Shown: positions 1 through 9,489, counted from the first letter of the stretch. The stretch: DNA of 22,500 nucleotides from Chrysomallon squamiferum (GCA_012295275.1 CM022668.1:15318391-15340890), one strand, 5' to 3'. Numbers and translations are program-made. The notes: generated by a model not told the origin, from the sequence alone.

Positions 1-23
1 AAATGAACAGCAAACAATGAATA

Positions 24-47
24 AAACAAACAAACAAACAAACAAAC
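24..47. repeat. (AAAC)6 microsatellite
   Basis: Six perfect AAAC units followed by unique sequence. It is the first of many AAAC/GTTT tetranucleotide arrays in the window. Confidence 0.95.
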
Positions 48-116
48 GACAGAACACTATCAGTTCAATTTACACACTCATTTTCTTTTGTACGAGTCTC
101 TCTATATAATCTCTCC

Positions 117-144
117 GTCTGTCTGTCTGTCTGACTGTCTGTTT
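117..144. repeat. (GTCT)n microsatellite
   Basis: Four perfect GTCT units, then an imperfect continuation with one GACT unit and a GTTT end. The same motif family returns near 5721, 14737 and 21470. Confidence 0.85.
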
Positions 145-554
145 GTTGCTATTCCATTAAAACATTCCCTAAACACAAACCACATCTTATAAATGTTATT
201 CCAACAAATCCACAAAGCTATACTCTTCATTCACAACAATTGTTCGTTTGTGTTCTGCGGACAATTTCGTTTCGAAGGCACACGAATCTCCAATTTCAAA
301 AACCCTAGCAGTATCTGTCCACCCGGATATGTATCTGATCCGTTATCGTACCATCCAGTATCCCCCCCCCATCCACCCACCGCCGTATTCACAGGTCAAC
401 GTCACCTACACCAAAAGATTTTTATCTTCGTCTGCCAATCAACATTTCTGTCCCTCACAGTGAAGCGGAAGTTAATTGAAAGCTGAATGAATCTTTTGTG
501 AAAATGATCAAAAATGGCGGACTTCCTGTCCGATTGTAAATCTTCATTGTGAAG
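145..554. other. Unique AT-rich island, no gene seen
   Basis: This stretch is non-repetitive apart from a C9 run at 362-370 and a CCACC-rich patch after it. Two overlapping plus-strand frames (193-486 and 248-463) cross it in different registers. Neither shows a domain, a conserved motif or a convincing start context, so I do not call a gene. Confidence 0.6.
511..528 (+). promoter_or_regulatory. YY1-like AAATGGCGG motif abutting an ETS-like site
   Basis: AAAATGGCGGA at 511-521 matches 10 of 11 positions of the YY1 consensus AANATGGCGGC. It runs directly into ACTTCCTG (521-528), the reverse complement of CAGGAAGT, an ETS core. YY1 with ETS is a known pairing at animal housekeeping promoters. 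Function here is inferred from motif match alone. Confidence 0.3.
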
Positions 555-655
555 TTTTTTTTTTTTTTGTTTTTTTTTTATTTGATTTATTTATTTATTT
601 ATTCATTTGCCTTTATTTGTTTATTCATTAATTTGTCTTTATTTGTTTATTTATT
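555..655. repeat. Poly(T) runs followed by TTTA/GTTT repeat
   Basis: T14 (555-568) and T10 (570-579) are followed by degenerate TTTA and GTTT units. The plus-strand frame that starts at 607 only translates this and the TG tract. Confidence 0.9.
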
Positions 656-709
656 TTGTATATCTTTTGCTTTATATATTTAATTTTTTTTTTCATTCTT
701 CCGTGTCAG

Positions 710-732
710 TATATATATATAATATATATATA

Positions 733-780
<48 letters not shown>
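710..780. repeat. Compound (TA)n-(TG)22 dinucleotide repeat
   Basis: An imperfect TA tract (710-733), almost self-complementary, passes through TATG into a perfect TG tract at 737-780 (22 units). TA tracts favour cruciforms and TG tracts favour Z-DNA, so this is a likely unstable, polymorphic locus. Confidence 0.95.
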
Positions 781-784
<4 letters not shown>

Positions 785-1527
785 TTTATATAAACTGGTT
801 CTAAACAATCAGCAATTATGGTTTATATTTTCTGATGCAATAAATAAGATAAATTATTGGCCATAGGTGAAGAAAAATTGGTTTCACCCAGAAGAACATC
901 TTTCAAGTTTTCTCGGAGGTCTGGGTCTATCTTGCTGGTTACTAGCTGTAACGTACATTATATGTACACCTACCCATAGACAGCAAAACAACTTTTGATA
1001 GATCAGTGTTGGAATAATGGTTGGCGCAATCAAAACGGCATATGTTTGTGTTTGTATGTGTGCATGTGTTTTATTTGTGTGTGTTGTGTTGTGTTGTGCT
1101 GTGTAAAAAGTCAATAAATTAATATATTAACGTGTTTGGCGGAACATGGTATTGACGAATGTAAAAATAAATTTGGAATAAATACATTTTATAATGAAAC
1201 CGTTTTTTATGTAGTTCTATATATATTCTACATACTGTATCTCTCTACACTGGAATCCTAAAGCTATAAATTATGTTTCCATTGTCGTTTTCTCGCTTTG
1301 TTTCTTTCATTCATTTATTCTTTGTTTGTTTATTTATTTTTAAAAGGAGCGGCAAAGCTATAATGGTTTATTTTCGTCATTTATCAGAATCCATTTGTCT
1401 TTTCGATTTGTACTTGAAACTATTTATATCTAATCTAACATCAGACATAAATAAAAACATGTTTAGTAGTTAATCCTAGCACATCGATAAAAATCGACAA
1501 GCATTACATGAAGTAAACACCCGAGAG
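785..1527. other. Long AT-rich unique island
   Basis: Mostly non-repetitive DNA. It holds a short palindrome GTACAT-TAT-ATGTAC (953-967) and a GTGTT pentanucleotide patch (about 1077-1101). Short frames at 884-1114 (minus) and 1273-1473 (plus) show no recognisable domain. I see no splice-site pair or RNA gene. Confidence 0.6.
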
Positions 1528-1541
1528 AAAAAAAAAAAAAA
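1528..1541. repeat. A14 tract
   Basis: Uninterrupted run of 14 A, followed by AAAAC-type units. No target-site duplication was evident around it. Confidence 0.9.
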
Positions 1542-2190
1542 CAAAACAAAAAACAAGGCCATAAAACTTAAGACTGGATCTTTATGGTTCTCATTTTTAG
1601 GGAGAAGCATTAAGCAGGCGATATTAATTGCCCGAAAAGTGTTAACACATTCGTACACGATCGTACAACTTCGTACGACTTCGTTTTTTTATCTCGTAAC
1701 TTCTTCTGTCTTCGCAATCTGAAAAGTCGACACTTTTCTCCCCGTATCGGTTTTTACAACGGACTCGTGTAATTAAGGTATTATCTGGTGCGGTTCGCCT
1801 GAAGCTTATCGCAATCTCGATCTACAGCTTGACACTTTCAAATTTTTTTTTTTTTTTTCTCTCCCCGGATGACGCGGGACAGTACTAAACAACGAACAGC
1901 ACCGAAAAACACATTGAAATCACTTCAAAAGATCGTTTTTTTTTTTATCCGCAAGGGGATCAAACACGGGCCGATTTTTTTTCTTTTCACCGGTGTCGAG
2001 AAAGAGAAGAGATTGTCGTTTGCAGTTATTTTTCCACGTTGTCGAGTCCTGTCTGTCCAATGTGACTGCGCTGAGATCCTTGTCGTCTGCTAATGAGGAA
2101 ATGACGAGTTGTCGGCTGCCTCGTCCTTTTCTTTTCACGTCAGCAGACGATCCGCTACAGAAGTGATGACAAACCATTTCGCTTTTCATA
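1542..2190. other. Unique island with CpG, T16 and T11 tracts
   Basis: Non-repetitive sequence with frequent CpG (about 1645-1870 and 1980-2160), broken by T16 (1843-1858) and T11 (1936-1946). Frames on both strands (1869-2093 plus, 1920-2282 minus) overlap each other, and the minus one runs into the trinucleotide block as poly-Ser. No product is recognised. Confidence 0.55.
1651..1684 (+). repeat. 10-bp tandem repeat, TCGTACNNNN
   Basis: TCGTACACGA, TCGTACAACT and TCGTACGACT occur head to tail with exact 10-bp spacing, followed by a fourth TCGT. The six leading bases are identical in all three units. This is a small minisatellite, or phased sites one helical turn apart. Confidence 0.8.
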
Positions 2191-2647
2191 TTACTGTTAT
2201 TGTTATTACTACACATGCTACTACTGCTACTCCTACTACTACTACCATTACTACTACTACTACTATTACAATACAACAACAACTACGACTACAACTACTA
2301 CTGCTTCTACTACAACTACAACAGCAACTACGACTACTACTACTACTACTGCTACTACTACTACAACTACAACAACAACTACGACTACTGCTACAACTAC
2401 AACAATAACTACGACTACTACTACTACTGCTACTACTAATACAGGTACTACCACCACTACTGTACTACCTTTACTCCTACTACTGCTGTTACTACTACTA
2501 CTACTACTACTAACAGTAATATTACAGCTACTATTACTATTACTACTGCTACTACAGCAACTAATACTGTTATTGCTGCTGCTACTGTTATGACTACTAC
2601 TACAACTACTACTGCTACTACTCCCACTACTAACATTACTACTACTT
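2191..2647. repeat. Imperfect ACT/ACA trinucleotide array
   Basis: About 450 bp of triplet-periodic DNA built from ACT, ACA, GCT and ATT units. It opens frames of poly-Thr/Leu/Tyr on the plus strand and poly-Val on the minus strand, which I read as repeat artefacts. Within it ACTACGACTAC recurs at 2282, 2327, 2378 and 2408, giving a higher-order structure. Confidence 0.95.
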
Positions 2648-2891
2648 ATGTATTATACATTTTCATTTTTTGAATTTATTTAGTTATATTTATTTGTATT
2701 CTTTGCTCCATTTTTTTTTTTATTCTCTCCCTTATTAAAATTTAAATTATTTTACTTTTTTCGCTTTAATTTTCTTTTTAGTCTTAAATCACGTTTTGTT
2801 CGATTTTATCTGTAAAGTATGTATGTAAGTACACAATTTCTATAATAAAATAATACCTGTATTTTGATTTTTGTACTTAAACCTTAATGTT
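2648..2891. other. AT-rich spacer
   Basis: T-rich DNA with a T11 run (2711-2721) and no frame, motif or repeat unit that I can assign. Confidence 0.6.
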
Positions 2892-2943
2892 AAAAAAAAA
2901 AAAAAAAAAAAATGTACTCCTTTTTTTTTTTTTTTTTTTTTTT
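2892..2943. repeat. A21 - 8 bp - T23 inverted homopolymer pair
   Basis: A21 (2892-2912) and T23 (2921-2943) are separated by only TGTACTCC. The two arms are fully complementary and could fold back as a hairpin of about 21 bp. The frames across it are Lys- then Phe-rich and not genuine. Confidence 0.9.
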
Positions 2944-3290
2944 ACTTCCAAACTTTTCACCTTGTTCATCTTCGATTTCAGTTTAGTTATTTTAATTCTA
3001 TTTTCTTTCTTCTTCTTTCTTTCTGTTTTTATTTTTATTTTTTTTTTTTTATTATTATTTTTTTTTTTTTTTCATGATCTCATATTAACAGACGAAAGGT
3101 AAAGAAATTGTAGAATGTTATTCTTTTTTCATTGTTATTCTTAATGTTCCTCCAATTTTCGAGTTTGAATGAAACTCAAATATCCAGCGAAGAATTACGA
3201 GAATTTTATTTCTCTTTCATAGCCCCAATTTATCATATTCAAATAGGGTTTGTGCAATATAAGTACAATATTAGAAGACACTACAAAGAT
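2944..3290. other. T-rich spacer, then AT-rich unique DNA
   Basis: Contains T13 (3038-3050), ATT units and T15 (3058-3072), then about 215 bp of AT-rich unique sequence with no supported feature. Plus-strand frames here translate mainly to Phe runs. Confidence 0.65.

Positions 3291-3316
<26 letters not shown>
3291..3316. repeat. A26 tract
   Basis: Uninterrupted 26 A, followed by AAAT-like units. Confidence 0.95.
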
Positions 3317-3321
<5 letters not shown>

Positions 3322-3458
3322 ATAAAATAAATGTTATGGCTGAACTTTTCACAAGTTTGGTTTCCATAGTGACAGGATCAGTCAGATTCATCTTGTGTGT
3401 GGTTTTAGTGAGAAAAAAATTAATAAAAATAATTTGGATTTTTATTTCTGTATTTCTC

Positions 3459-3660
3459 TTTTTTTTTTTTTTTTTTTTTATTTTTTTTTTAATCGTTTCT
3501 TTGTTGTTGTTGTTGTTTTTTTTCCTGTTATTTATTTATTATTTATTATTTTTCATTATTTTTATATTTTAAATTTTTTCTTTCTTTTTTTTTTATTTTA
3601 ATATTAATTTTTTTTTTACTTTCCTTTCGTTATTTTTATATTTCCAGTATATTTGTTTTC
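3459..3660. repeat. T-rich low-complexity block with T21 and (TTG)5
   Basis: T21 (3459-3479), T10 (3481-3490), five TTG units (3501-3515) and TTTA/ATTT units make a 200-bp nearly pure T/A stretch. The Phe- and Leu-rich frames over it are repeat artefacts. Confidence 0.9.
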
Positions 3661-4232
<572 letters not shown>

Positions 4233-4629
4233 ATATATACACACCAACATAAACTAAGGACATTTCTACATAGATTTGTATACACCTAATTTATTTATAA
4301 ACGCACACACATATACAGGTATTTTCTCAAATACACACAGACACATATAAACCCACACTTTCACTCATTACAATACTAACAACATACCACCATAAAAACA
4401 TACTGCTTCTTCCCACACCATTCAACTTTTACAAGTTAGCAACAAGGCATCTTTTTTTTTTTTTTTTTTACGTAAGGAATGTCCCAAAGACAATAGTGCC
4501 CTAATTATATCATGATAGAGGTTGGAACAAGAAAAATTCACAGTGAACAAACGTGTTTCGAAGACGTAAAGAGATCGTGTTAGATCGTGCAAACCTAATT
4601 ATCCAGCTCGTTATTCAAAAACATGAATG
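4233..4629. other. Unique spacer with T18 tract
   Basis: The first 200 bp is ACAC/ATAC-rich with few CpG. T18 lies at 4452-4469. The remaining sequence is unique and contains no supported gene. Confidence 0.6.
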
Positions 4630-4675
4630 AAAAAAAAAAAAAAATTATATATCAAAAAAGAAAAAAAAAAAAGAG
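4630..4675. repeat. A-rich block (A15 and A12)
   Basis: A15 (4630-4644), a short AT segment, then A6-G-A12. Confidence 0.85.
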
Positions 4676-4826
4676 GCGGCTTTTTTTACTTTTATTTTTT
4701 ATTTTGTACAAGTCAAATAAGACTAATTTGTGATGTTATCTTGCAGCTATCCCAGCATGCATCTCGTCCTTCCCTAATGGTTTAATCAGCACCTTTCGCT
4801 AGCTTTAAAAAGCGTCATCGTTAAAG

Positions 4827-4855
4827 CCCCCCCCCCCTGAAAAAAAAAAAAAAAA
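4827..4855. repeat. C11-TG-A16 homopolymer pair
   Basis: C11 (4827-4837) is separated from A16 (4840-4855) by two bases. Poly(C) of nine or more also occurs at 362, 16838 and 17193, and a G13 at 10495. Confidence 0.9.
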
Positions 4856-4951
4856 GTCCCCTTTGAACTAACTCGGCTTGAATATACATGGCTTCTACAA
4901 TCAGCCGACAAAAGGATTAGGCCCACAAGTAAAGGTTTTATGAAAGAAGAA

Positions 4952-4984
4952 AAAGAAGAAGAAGAAGAAGAAGAAGAAGAAGAA
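4952..4984. repeat. (AAG)n trinucleotide
   Basis: About ten AAG/GAA units. The minus-strand poly-Ser frame here is an artefact. Confidence 0.95.
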
Positions 4985-5036
4985 ATCATAGCCGATTGTC
5001 GTCACAAGCATCTTTTTAACTACTCGCCTCAAGCCC

Positions 5037-5276
5037 TTTTTTTTTTTTTGCCCCCGTGCGTTTCGTTTGTCAGGTAATTCGGAATTTAACATGTTAGTTC
5101 ACACCCTGTTAGTTGTTCCGCCGCTCACAAAACGGCGAGTACCAGTCGTTAATTTGTTCGAGGACTCTCGGCAGAAACCGTGTTACCGAAAGCCGTCGCC
5201 GATAAGGACCCTCATTTGTAAGACCACCTCGCTATTTAGCATATTCTCGACGCCTAAGTTATTTAACCTTTGGTCC
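5037..5276. other. Unique CpG-bearing island bounded by T tracts
   Basis: T13 (5037-5049) opens and T23 (5277-5299) closes about 230 bp of unique DNA with many CpG (for example 5118-5150 and 5165-5200). The plus-strand frame 5067-5381 crosses the whole island and runs into Phe codons of the T23 tract. It has no recognisable domain and I do not call it a gene. Confidence 0.5.
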
Positions 5277-5299
5277 TTTTTTTTTTTTTTTTTTTTTTT
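5277..5299. repeat. T23 tract
   Basis: Uninterrupted run of 23 T. Confidence 0.95.
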
Positions 5300-5446
5300 A
5301 ATTAGTGGTTTTAGCAAAGTTACGTTTTCCCTCCCCACACATCAGTCCCACCCCACCCCCCATTGCGCAATGTTTGTCTGACGGTAACAGAAGTAGCAGA
5401 CGACACTTCAAAGGAATGGTCTGGCTAACTAATTATGTAGGAGAGG

Positions 5447-5514
5447 TTTTTTTTTTTTTTTATTTATTTAATAATCTTGTTTTGTGACAGTATCCTCTAT
5501 GTGTGTGCGTGTGG

Positions 5515-5563
<49 letters not shown>

Positions 5564-5571
5564 CGCGCGCG
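5447..5571. repeat. T15, then (GT)21 ending in GCGCGC
   Basis: T15 at 5447-5461 is followed by TTTA units. A perfect GT tract at 5519-5560 then changes to GAGCGCGCGCG (to 5571). Alternating purine-pyrimidine DNA of this type has strong Z-DNA potential, most of all at the GC end. Confidence 0.92.
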
Positions 5572-5816
5572 TTCTGTTGCGTATGTTTGTGTATATTTGT
5601 ATTTTTAATCGTGTTTTTTGTTTTCATTTTTATCCCTATCCCCCCACTATTTTACGCCCTCCTCCTTTCTATTCTCTTTCCTCTCTGAAGACTTTTTAAA
5701 CTGTCCATCTTTCCTGTTTTCTGTCTGTCTGTCTGTATTTCTAATTATCTGTCTATCTCTATCATATATATAGTTTTTATCCTTTAGTGAATTGTTTTCA
5801 GGTAGTAGTGTACAGC

Positions 5817-5876
5817 AAATAAATAAATAAATAAATACATAAATAAAAAATAAAACTATAACAGGAATTATTGTTG

Positions 5877-5907
<31 letters not shown>

Positions 5908-5970
5908 CATTATTATTTTCTCTAATACAGAGCTTTACAAATCAGTAAAAAAAAAAATAATAATAATAAT
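5817..5970. repeat. Mixed AAAT / TTG / TTA / TAA microsatellites
   Basis: AAAT units (5817-5836), TTG units (5869-5880), TTA units (about 5880-5916), A11 (5947-5957) and TAA units (to 5970) lie close together with short unique spacers. Confidence 0.9.
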
Positions 5971-6121
5971 TCATTCACATTGTACTAGCAGATGGTTAAA
6001 CTAAGTCGTTTCATTCTTTTTTCTTTTCTTTTTTTTAAATTGCTATTTTTTTTTTTTTTTTCCGTCGATTAGATACATATATCGTATACAGAAAATACCT
6101 TGAAGCCGGATGATGGTTTGA

Positions 6122-6139
6122 AAGCTTTATTTAAAGCTT
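6122..6139. repeat. Perfect 8-bp inverted repeat
   Basis: AAGCTTTA-TT-TAAAGCTT, with arms fully complementary and a 2-base spacer. Confidence 0.7.
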
Positions 6140-6440
6140 GTACAGCAATAATGAAAATCGAAAAAAATGGACTATAGAAAAAGTTTACAGTCAGTTAAAC
6201 TCAATACGAAACAATCATGGACCATACAATATTACACTGTTCTGGAAAACTCATAGCCAACTAGCCCGAAAAAAAAAAAAAAAGAATTCGGCGAAAGAAA
6301 AGCATACGGCCTTAAAAAAATTTGCATTGGTCGCCGTTCTTTTGCAAAGACCATTCAAGTTCTGTTAATAAACTGGAATTTTTTTTTTTCTTCTCATTGT
6401 CGCAAATCAATGCACGTGCTAAAACTTCGTCACTTTTCGG

Positions 6441-6461
6441 CACACCTATAACCCAGGTGTG
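6441..6461. repeat. 7-bp inverted repeat with 7-base loop
   Basis: CACACCT (6441-6447), loop ATAACCC, and AGGTGTG (6455-6461) pair perfectly. No T run follows closely enough to suggest a Pol III end. Confidence 0.7.
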
Positions 6462-6602
6462 TGTAGGAGCGTATAAAAAAAAGTATGACTGGAACCCGAA
6501 AACGGAACGCAATCGCTCTTAAATGAGTGTAATGATCCGTGTTCGCGCATATTCTTCATTCCAGATTTTCAAATGATTTTGCAAAAGGCCGGTGAGCCTG
6601 GG

Positions 6603-6936
6603 TTTTTTTTTTTTTTTTTATGCTGGATTTTACATGCTTGAGTCGAGAAAATCAGGAAAAAAAAAAGAGAAAAGAAATGAAAGAAGAGTTGAAAGGCTAG
6701 TTTCAAAAGCCTGGCCTTTTCCGCGCCAGATTTGTTCCGAACAATACCGTTTCCGCACATTAAGGAAGGTATCTCTTGCTTGATGTTAAATACAGAAATG
6801 ACTTGTGGAGAGTTTTTGAGGTGTGTACCAAACACAGGAGTCAAGAGGAACCACGCCTAACAGGACTTACACGGACTGTAGTGTGCCGGGGTCAAATAAA
6901 GTATGTTGTTTTTGTTTTCATTGTTTTGTTAGCTGA
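6603..6936. other. T17 tract and unique spacer
   Basis: T17 (6603-6619), a purine-rich patch (about 6655-6690) and unique DNA to 6936. An AATAAA at 6895 is followed by GT-rich sequence, as in a poly(A) site, but no upstream gene supports it. Confidence 0.5.
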
Positions 6937-6956
6937 TTTTTTTTTTTTTGTTTTCT

Positions 6957-7105
6957 ATTTATTTATTTGTTTGTTTGTTTGTTTATTTGTGTGTTTGTTT
7001 GTTTGGTTTTTTATGTGTTTATTTATTTATTATTTTATTTATTTATTTGCTTGTTTGTTTGTTTGTTTATTTATTATTTTATATCGTTGTTTATTTATTT
7101 ATTTT
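6957..7105. repeat. (TTTG/TTTA)n tetranucleotide array
   Basis: About 150 bp of GTTT and ATTT units in blocks, entered from T13 at 6937-6949. It produces the Cys/Leu/Phe-rich frame 6776-7318, which is a repeat artefact. Confidence 0.93.
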
Positions 7106-7183
7106 GTGGTGGTTGGTTTGAATTTTACTTTTTCTTTTTATATATGTATTTCTATGCTCGGTAATTATACATACATATTATAT

Positions 7184-7213
7184 TGTTATTACTGTTGTTG
7201 TCGTTGTTGTTGC

Positions 7214-7286
<73 letters not shown>

Positions 7287-7287
7287 T
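7184..7287. repeat. TTG/CTG units then (TTA)n
   Basis: TTG-like units change at about 7216 to a perfect TTA array of roughly 24 units, to 7287. Confidence 0.95.
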
Positions 7288-7436
7288 CTCTTGTGGTATA
7301 AAGTTTGGATACCTATAGGATAAATGCACTGTATATTTATACCTTTGTATTTATTTATGTACTGAGATTCAATAAATCAAAATTTTTAACCTCTGTTTTT
7401 ATTTTTTATCTTTAAAGATGTTTTGTCGTTTTTCTT

Positions 7437-7760
7437 AAAGTCAAGAAATGGAGGGAAAAAGGTGAATCAAAAAATATATTAAAAATGAAGCAGGAAGGGG
7501 AAAAAATCACGAAAAAGTAACTAAAAAGTTAAAAGAAAAGAACAAATTGAAGGAAAAACAAGAAAAAAAACTTAAGAACGAAGAAAAAAAATAAAGAGAA
7601 AAAGGGGGAAAATGAATAAAAAAGACAAAATTTCTTTCTTTTTTTTTTAAAAATCAACAAAAAAAGAACAAACATGAAAAGATAAGATAAAAACTGAAGA
7701 CAGTAAATAAAAAAAAAAAAATATATTAAAAATTAAAAAAACAAAAAGAAAAAACACAAA
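7437..7760 (+). repeat. Degenerate purine-rich (A>>G) tract
   Basis: About 320 bp in which the plus strand is mostly A with interspersed G and few pyrimidines, with no single repeat unit. It may be a decayed GAAA/AAAG array. The only marked pyrimidine interruption is the T run near 7626-7648. Confidence 0.8.
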
Positions 7761-8168
7761 CCGTATCAGATTACTTTTTCATTATGCACATCCCTTTCAT
7801 TCGCTCTGGTTTATTCACAGCAAACATCCAACACACTCTTCTCTGCACAAACTCGCAAAAACACGTCACCCGCGTGCACGCACGCACGCACGCACGCACG
7901 CACAGCCTCGCTCTCGAAAAAAACACGTCACCTCGTTCCCCTCAACCCCAGTGCGTTCTCATTAACGACCACGTCGTTGTCGCCTCGCTTTCACCTCGAC
8001 TCTTGTTGTTGACGACGATGACGTTGTATTGAAATCAAAACTCTTCTCCTTTCGCTCGTTTCTCAGACGCACAACAACGACAGCTGCTTCAGTGAGGACG
8101 TCTTTCTATGAGGTTATAAAATAAAAATAAAACACACCAAAAGGCACACGAGTGGTTCTCTTGTGTAG
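7761..8168. other. CpG-bearing unique island
   Basis: Unique sequence with dense CpG between about 7860 and 8100. It holds (GCAC)7 at 7876-7903 and an exact 14-mer, AAAAACACGTCACC, at both 7857-7870 and 7919-7932. CACGTCAC resembles a bZIP/E-box hybrid. The frame 7784-8032 has no recognisable domain. A weak promoter or enhancer is possible. Confidence 0.45.
7876..7903. repeat. (GCAC)7 microsatellite
   Basis: Seven perfect GCAC units, the only CpG-containing tetranucleotide array in the window. Confidence 0.95.
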
Positions 8169-8188
8169 AAAAAAAAAAAAAAAAAAAA
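8169..8188. repeat. A20 tract
   Basis: Uninterrupted 20 A, followed by CGACGACG. Confidence 0.95.
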
Positions 8189-8295
8189 CGACGACGTTTT
8201 CGTAGGCGCCGTGGTTGATGTTAAAGTCGCATTAGCATTTTCGACAACGAGTGCCAACAAGTACATAGTAATCTTTCACGACAATGGTTTGTATA

Positions 8296-8299
<4 letters not shown>

Positions 8300-8339
<40 letters not shown>
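8300..8339. repeat. A40 tract
   Basis: Forty uninterrupted A, the longest homopolymer in the window. About 110 bp of unique DNA separates it from A20 upstream. Confidence 0.95.
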
Positions 8340-8340
<1 letters not shown>

Positions 8341-8410
8341 ATTCCTGAGTAAAAGCTTTGAGGTTCTAGGATCGTTTCTCGTAGGTTTACATTTATCACT
8401 TAGTAAAAAA

Positions 8411-8429
8411 GAGAGAGAGAGAGAGAGAG
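8411..8429. repeat. Short (GA)n tract
   Basis: Nine to ten GA units directly after an A6 run. Confidence 0.95.
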
Positions 8430-8499
8430 GTACTAGTATTTTGTTTTCTTTAAACTTTCAACAATAAAAATATAAAATAATAATAGTATTAATGATAAT

Positions 8500-8500
8500 A

Positions 8501-8551
<51 letters not shown>
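8500..8551. repeat. (AAT)17 microsatellite
   Basis: Perfect AAT/TAA units, preceded by degenerate AATA sequence from about 8464. Confidence 0.95.
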
Positions 8552-8552
<1 letters not shown>

Positions 8553-8752
8553 TTTTCTATATAGCTAATTACCGTCACTTTGTAACAACACAATTAAGGT
8601 GAAACCTTCTAAATTAATTCTTAATAAAATTACTGCATAAGTACTTAACTAAGTTTACTGAATAACAAATATAATATATGTTTTACATTCCAGAGCTTAA
8701 TGGAAAATTTTCATACTGAATTTCTTTACAATTTTACATAAAGAGTAAAAGA

Positions 8753-8904
<152 letters not shown>

Positions 8905-8937
8905 CATCCGTCTTAAACTCTGGCGCTTTCACAAACA

Positions 8938-8952
8938 TTTTTTTTTTTTTTT
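8938..8952. repeat. T15 tract
   Basis: Uninterrupted 15 T inside otherwise unique sequence (8905-9118). Confidence 0.92.
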
Positions 8953-9118
8953 AACGTATACAATACACATCCTGTTCTAATACTGAATCTCACAATAAAC
9001 ATATATCATGTGGGATTCTTTTTTTTCTTCTTCTTTTTTTTTTAAACGTCAACCTCTTCTTAGTCATTTATGGGTGGTTTCGTTATCCTATTCACCTCAA
9101 ACCGTTAATCATTTCTTT

Positions 9119-9156
9119 TAAAAAAAAAAATAAAAAAATAAAAAAATTAAAAAAAT
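9119..9156. repeat. A-rich tract
   Basis: A runs of 5-12 separated by single T or TT, directly before the motif-dense element at 9157. Confidence 0.85.
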
Positions 9157-9420
9157 TTCCCATCGTGAAGGCCCGCCTGGGTCTGTGTTTAATTAAGATG
9201 ACAAGGATTCTAATTCCTCCTGATTTACGCGACAATCATTTCAACGGGGACTTGGATAACCGGAAACCGCATTAGTCAATAATCTGTCACCTTAATGGAT
9301 TATCCGATTATCCGTCTGTCATTCATAGGTGGCCAGCTGATATCGTCGAGGCTTCCCTACTGGATCCTTTAAGAAGTAGGTAAACTCTCCGCGAGTATCG
9401 AATGCCATCGGTTGAAAAGA
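9157..9420. promoter_or_regulatory. Candidate cis-regulatory element, homeodomain/ETS/RUNX-like sites
   Basis: About 260 bp of complex sequence isolated between an A-rich tract and a CAGA/GA block. It contains TTTAATTAA (9189-9197), ACCGGAAACCGCA (9259-9271; ETS core GGAA overlapping the RUNX core TGCGGT on the other strand), TAATGGATTA (9293-9302; TAAT-NN-ATTA, a paired-class dimer spacing with K50-type GGATTA) and GATTATCC twice in tandem (9298-9305 and 9306-9313). Otx, Gsc, Pitx and Bicoid proteins bind GGATTA. Site density suggests an enhancer, but conservation is untested. A minus-strand frame runs through part of it without a recognised domain. Confidence 0.4.
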
Positions 9421-9440
9421 GAGAGATGTAGATCGGTGTA

Positions 9441-9489
9441 GAGACAGACAGCAGACAGACAGACAGAGAGACAGACAGGCAGGCAGATG
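9441..9489. repeat. (CAGA)n microsatellite
   Basis: Imperfect CAGA units with one GCAGA and GGCA variants at the end. Confidence 0.9.

Larger units (their letters stand above)
6046..6602. other. Unique island following T16
   Basis: T16 (6046-6061) precedes about 540 bp of unique DNA, broken by A15 (6269-6283) and T11 (6379-6389). Frames at 6138-6368 (plus), 6312-6512 (minus) and 6322-6522 (plus) overlap in conflicting registers without domains. Small palindromes lie at 6122-6139 and 6441-6461. No gene is called. Confidence 0.55.

Noticed and set aside
2109-2457. Thr/Leu-, Tyr/Asn- and Val-rich frames
   Set aside because: All read the same trinucleotide array in different registers and strands.
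6107-6123. Hammerhead ribozyme-like core (CGGATGA ... GAAA)
   Set aside because: The conserved core is CUGAUGA; here the U is G, and no stems I-III could be laid out around it.
6895-6900. Poly(A) signal AATAAA with GT-rich downstream sequence
   Set aside because: AATAAA is frequent in AT-rich DNA and there is no gene upstream.
6776-7318. 180-codon plus-strand open frame
   Set aside because: Its C-terminal two thirds are GTTT/TTTA and TTA repeat translations (Cys/Leu/Phe then poly-Tyr); the first 50 residues have no recognised domain.
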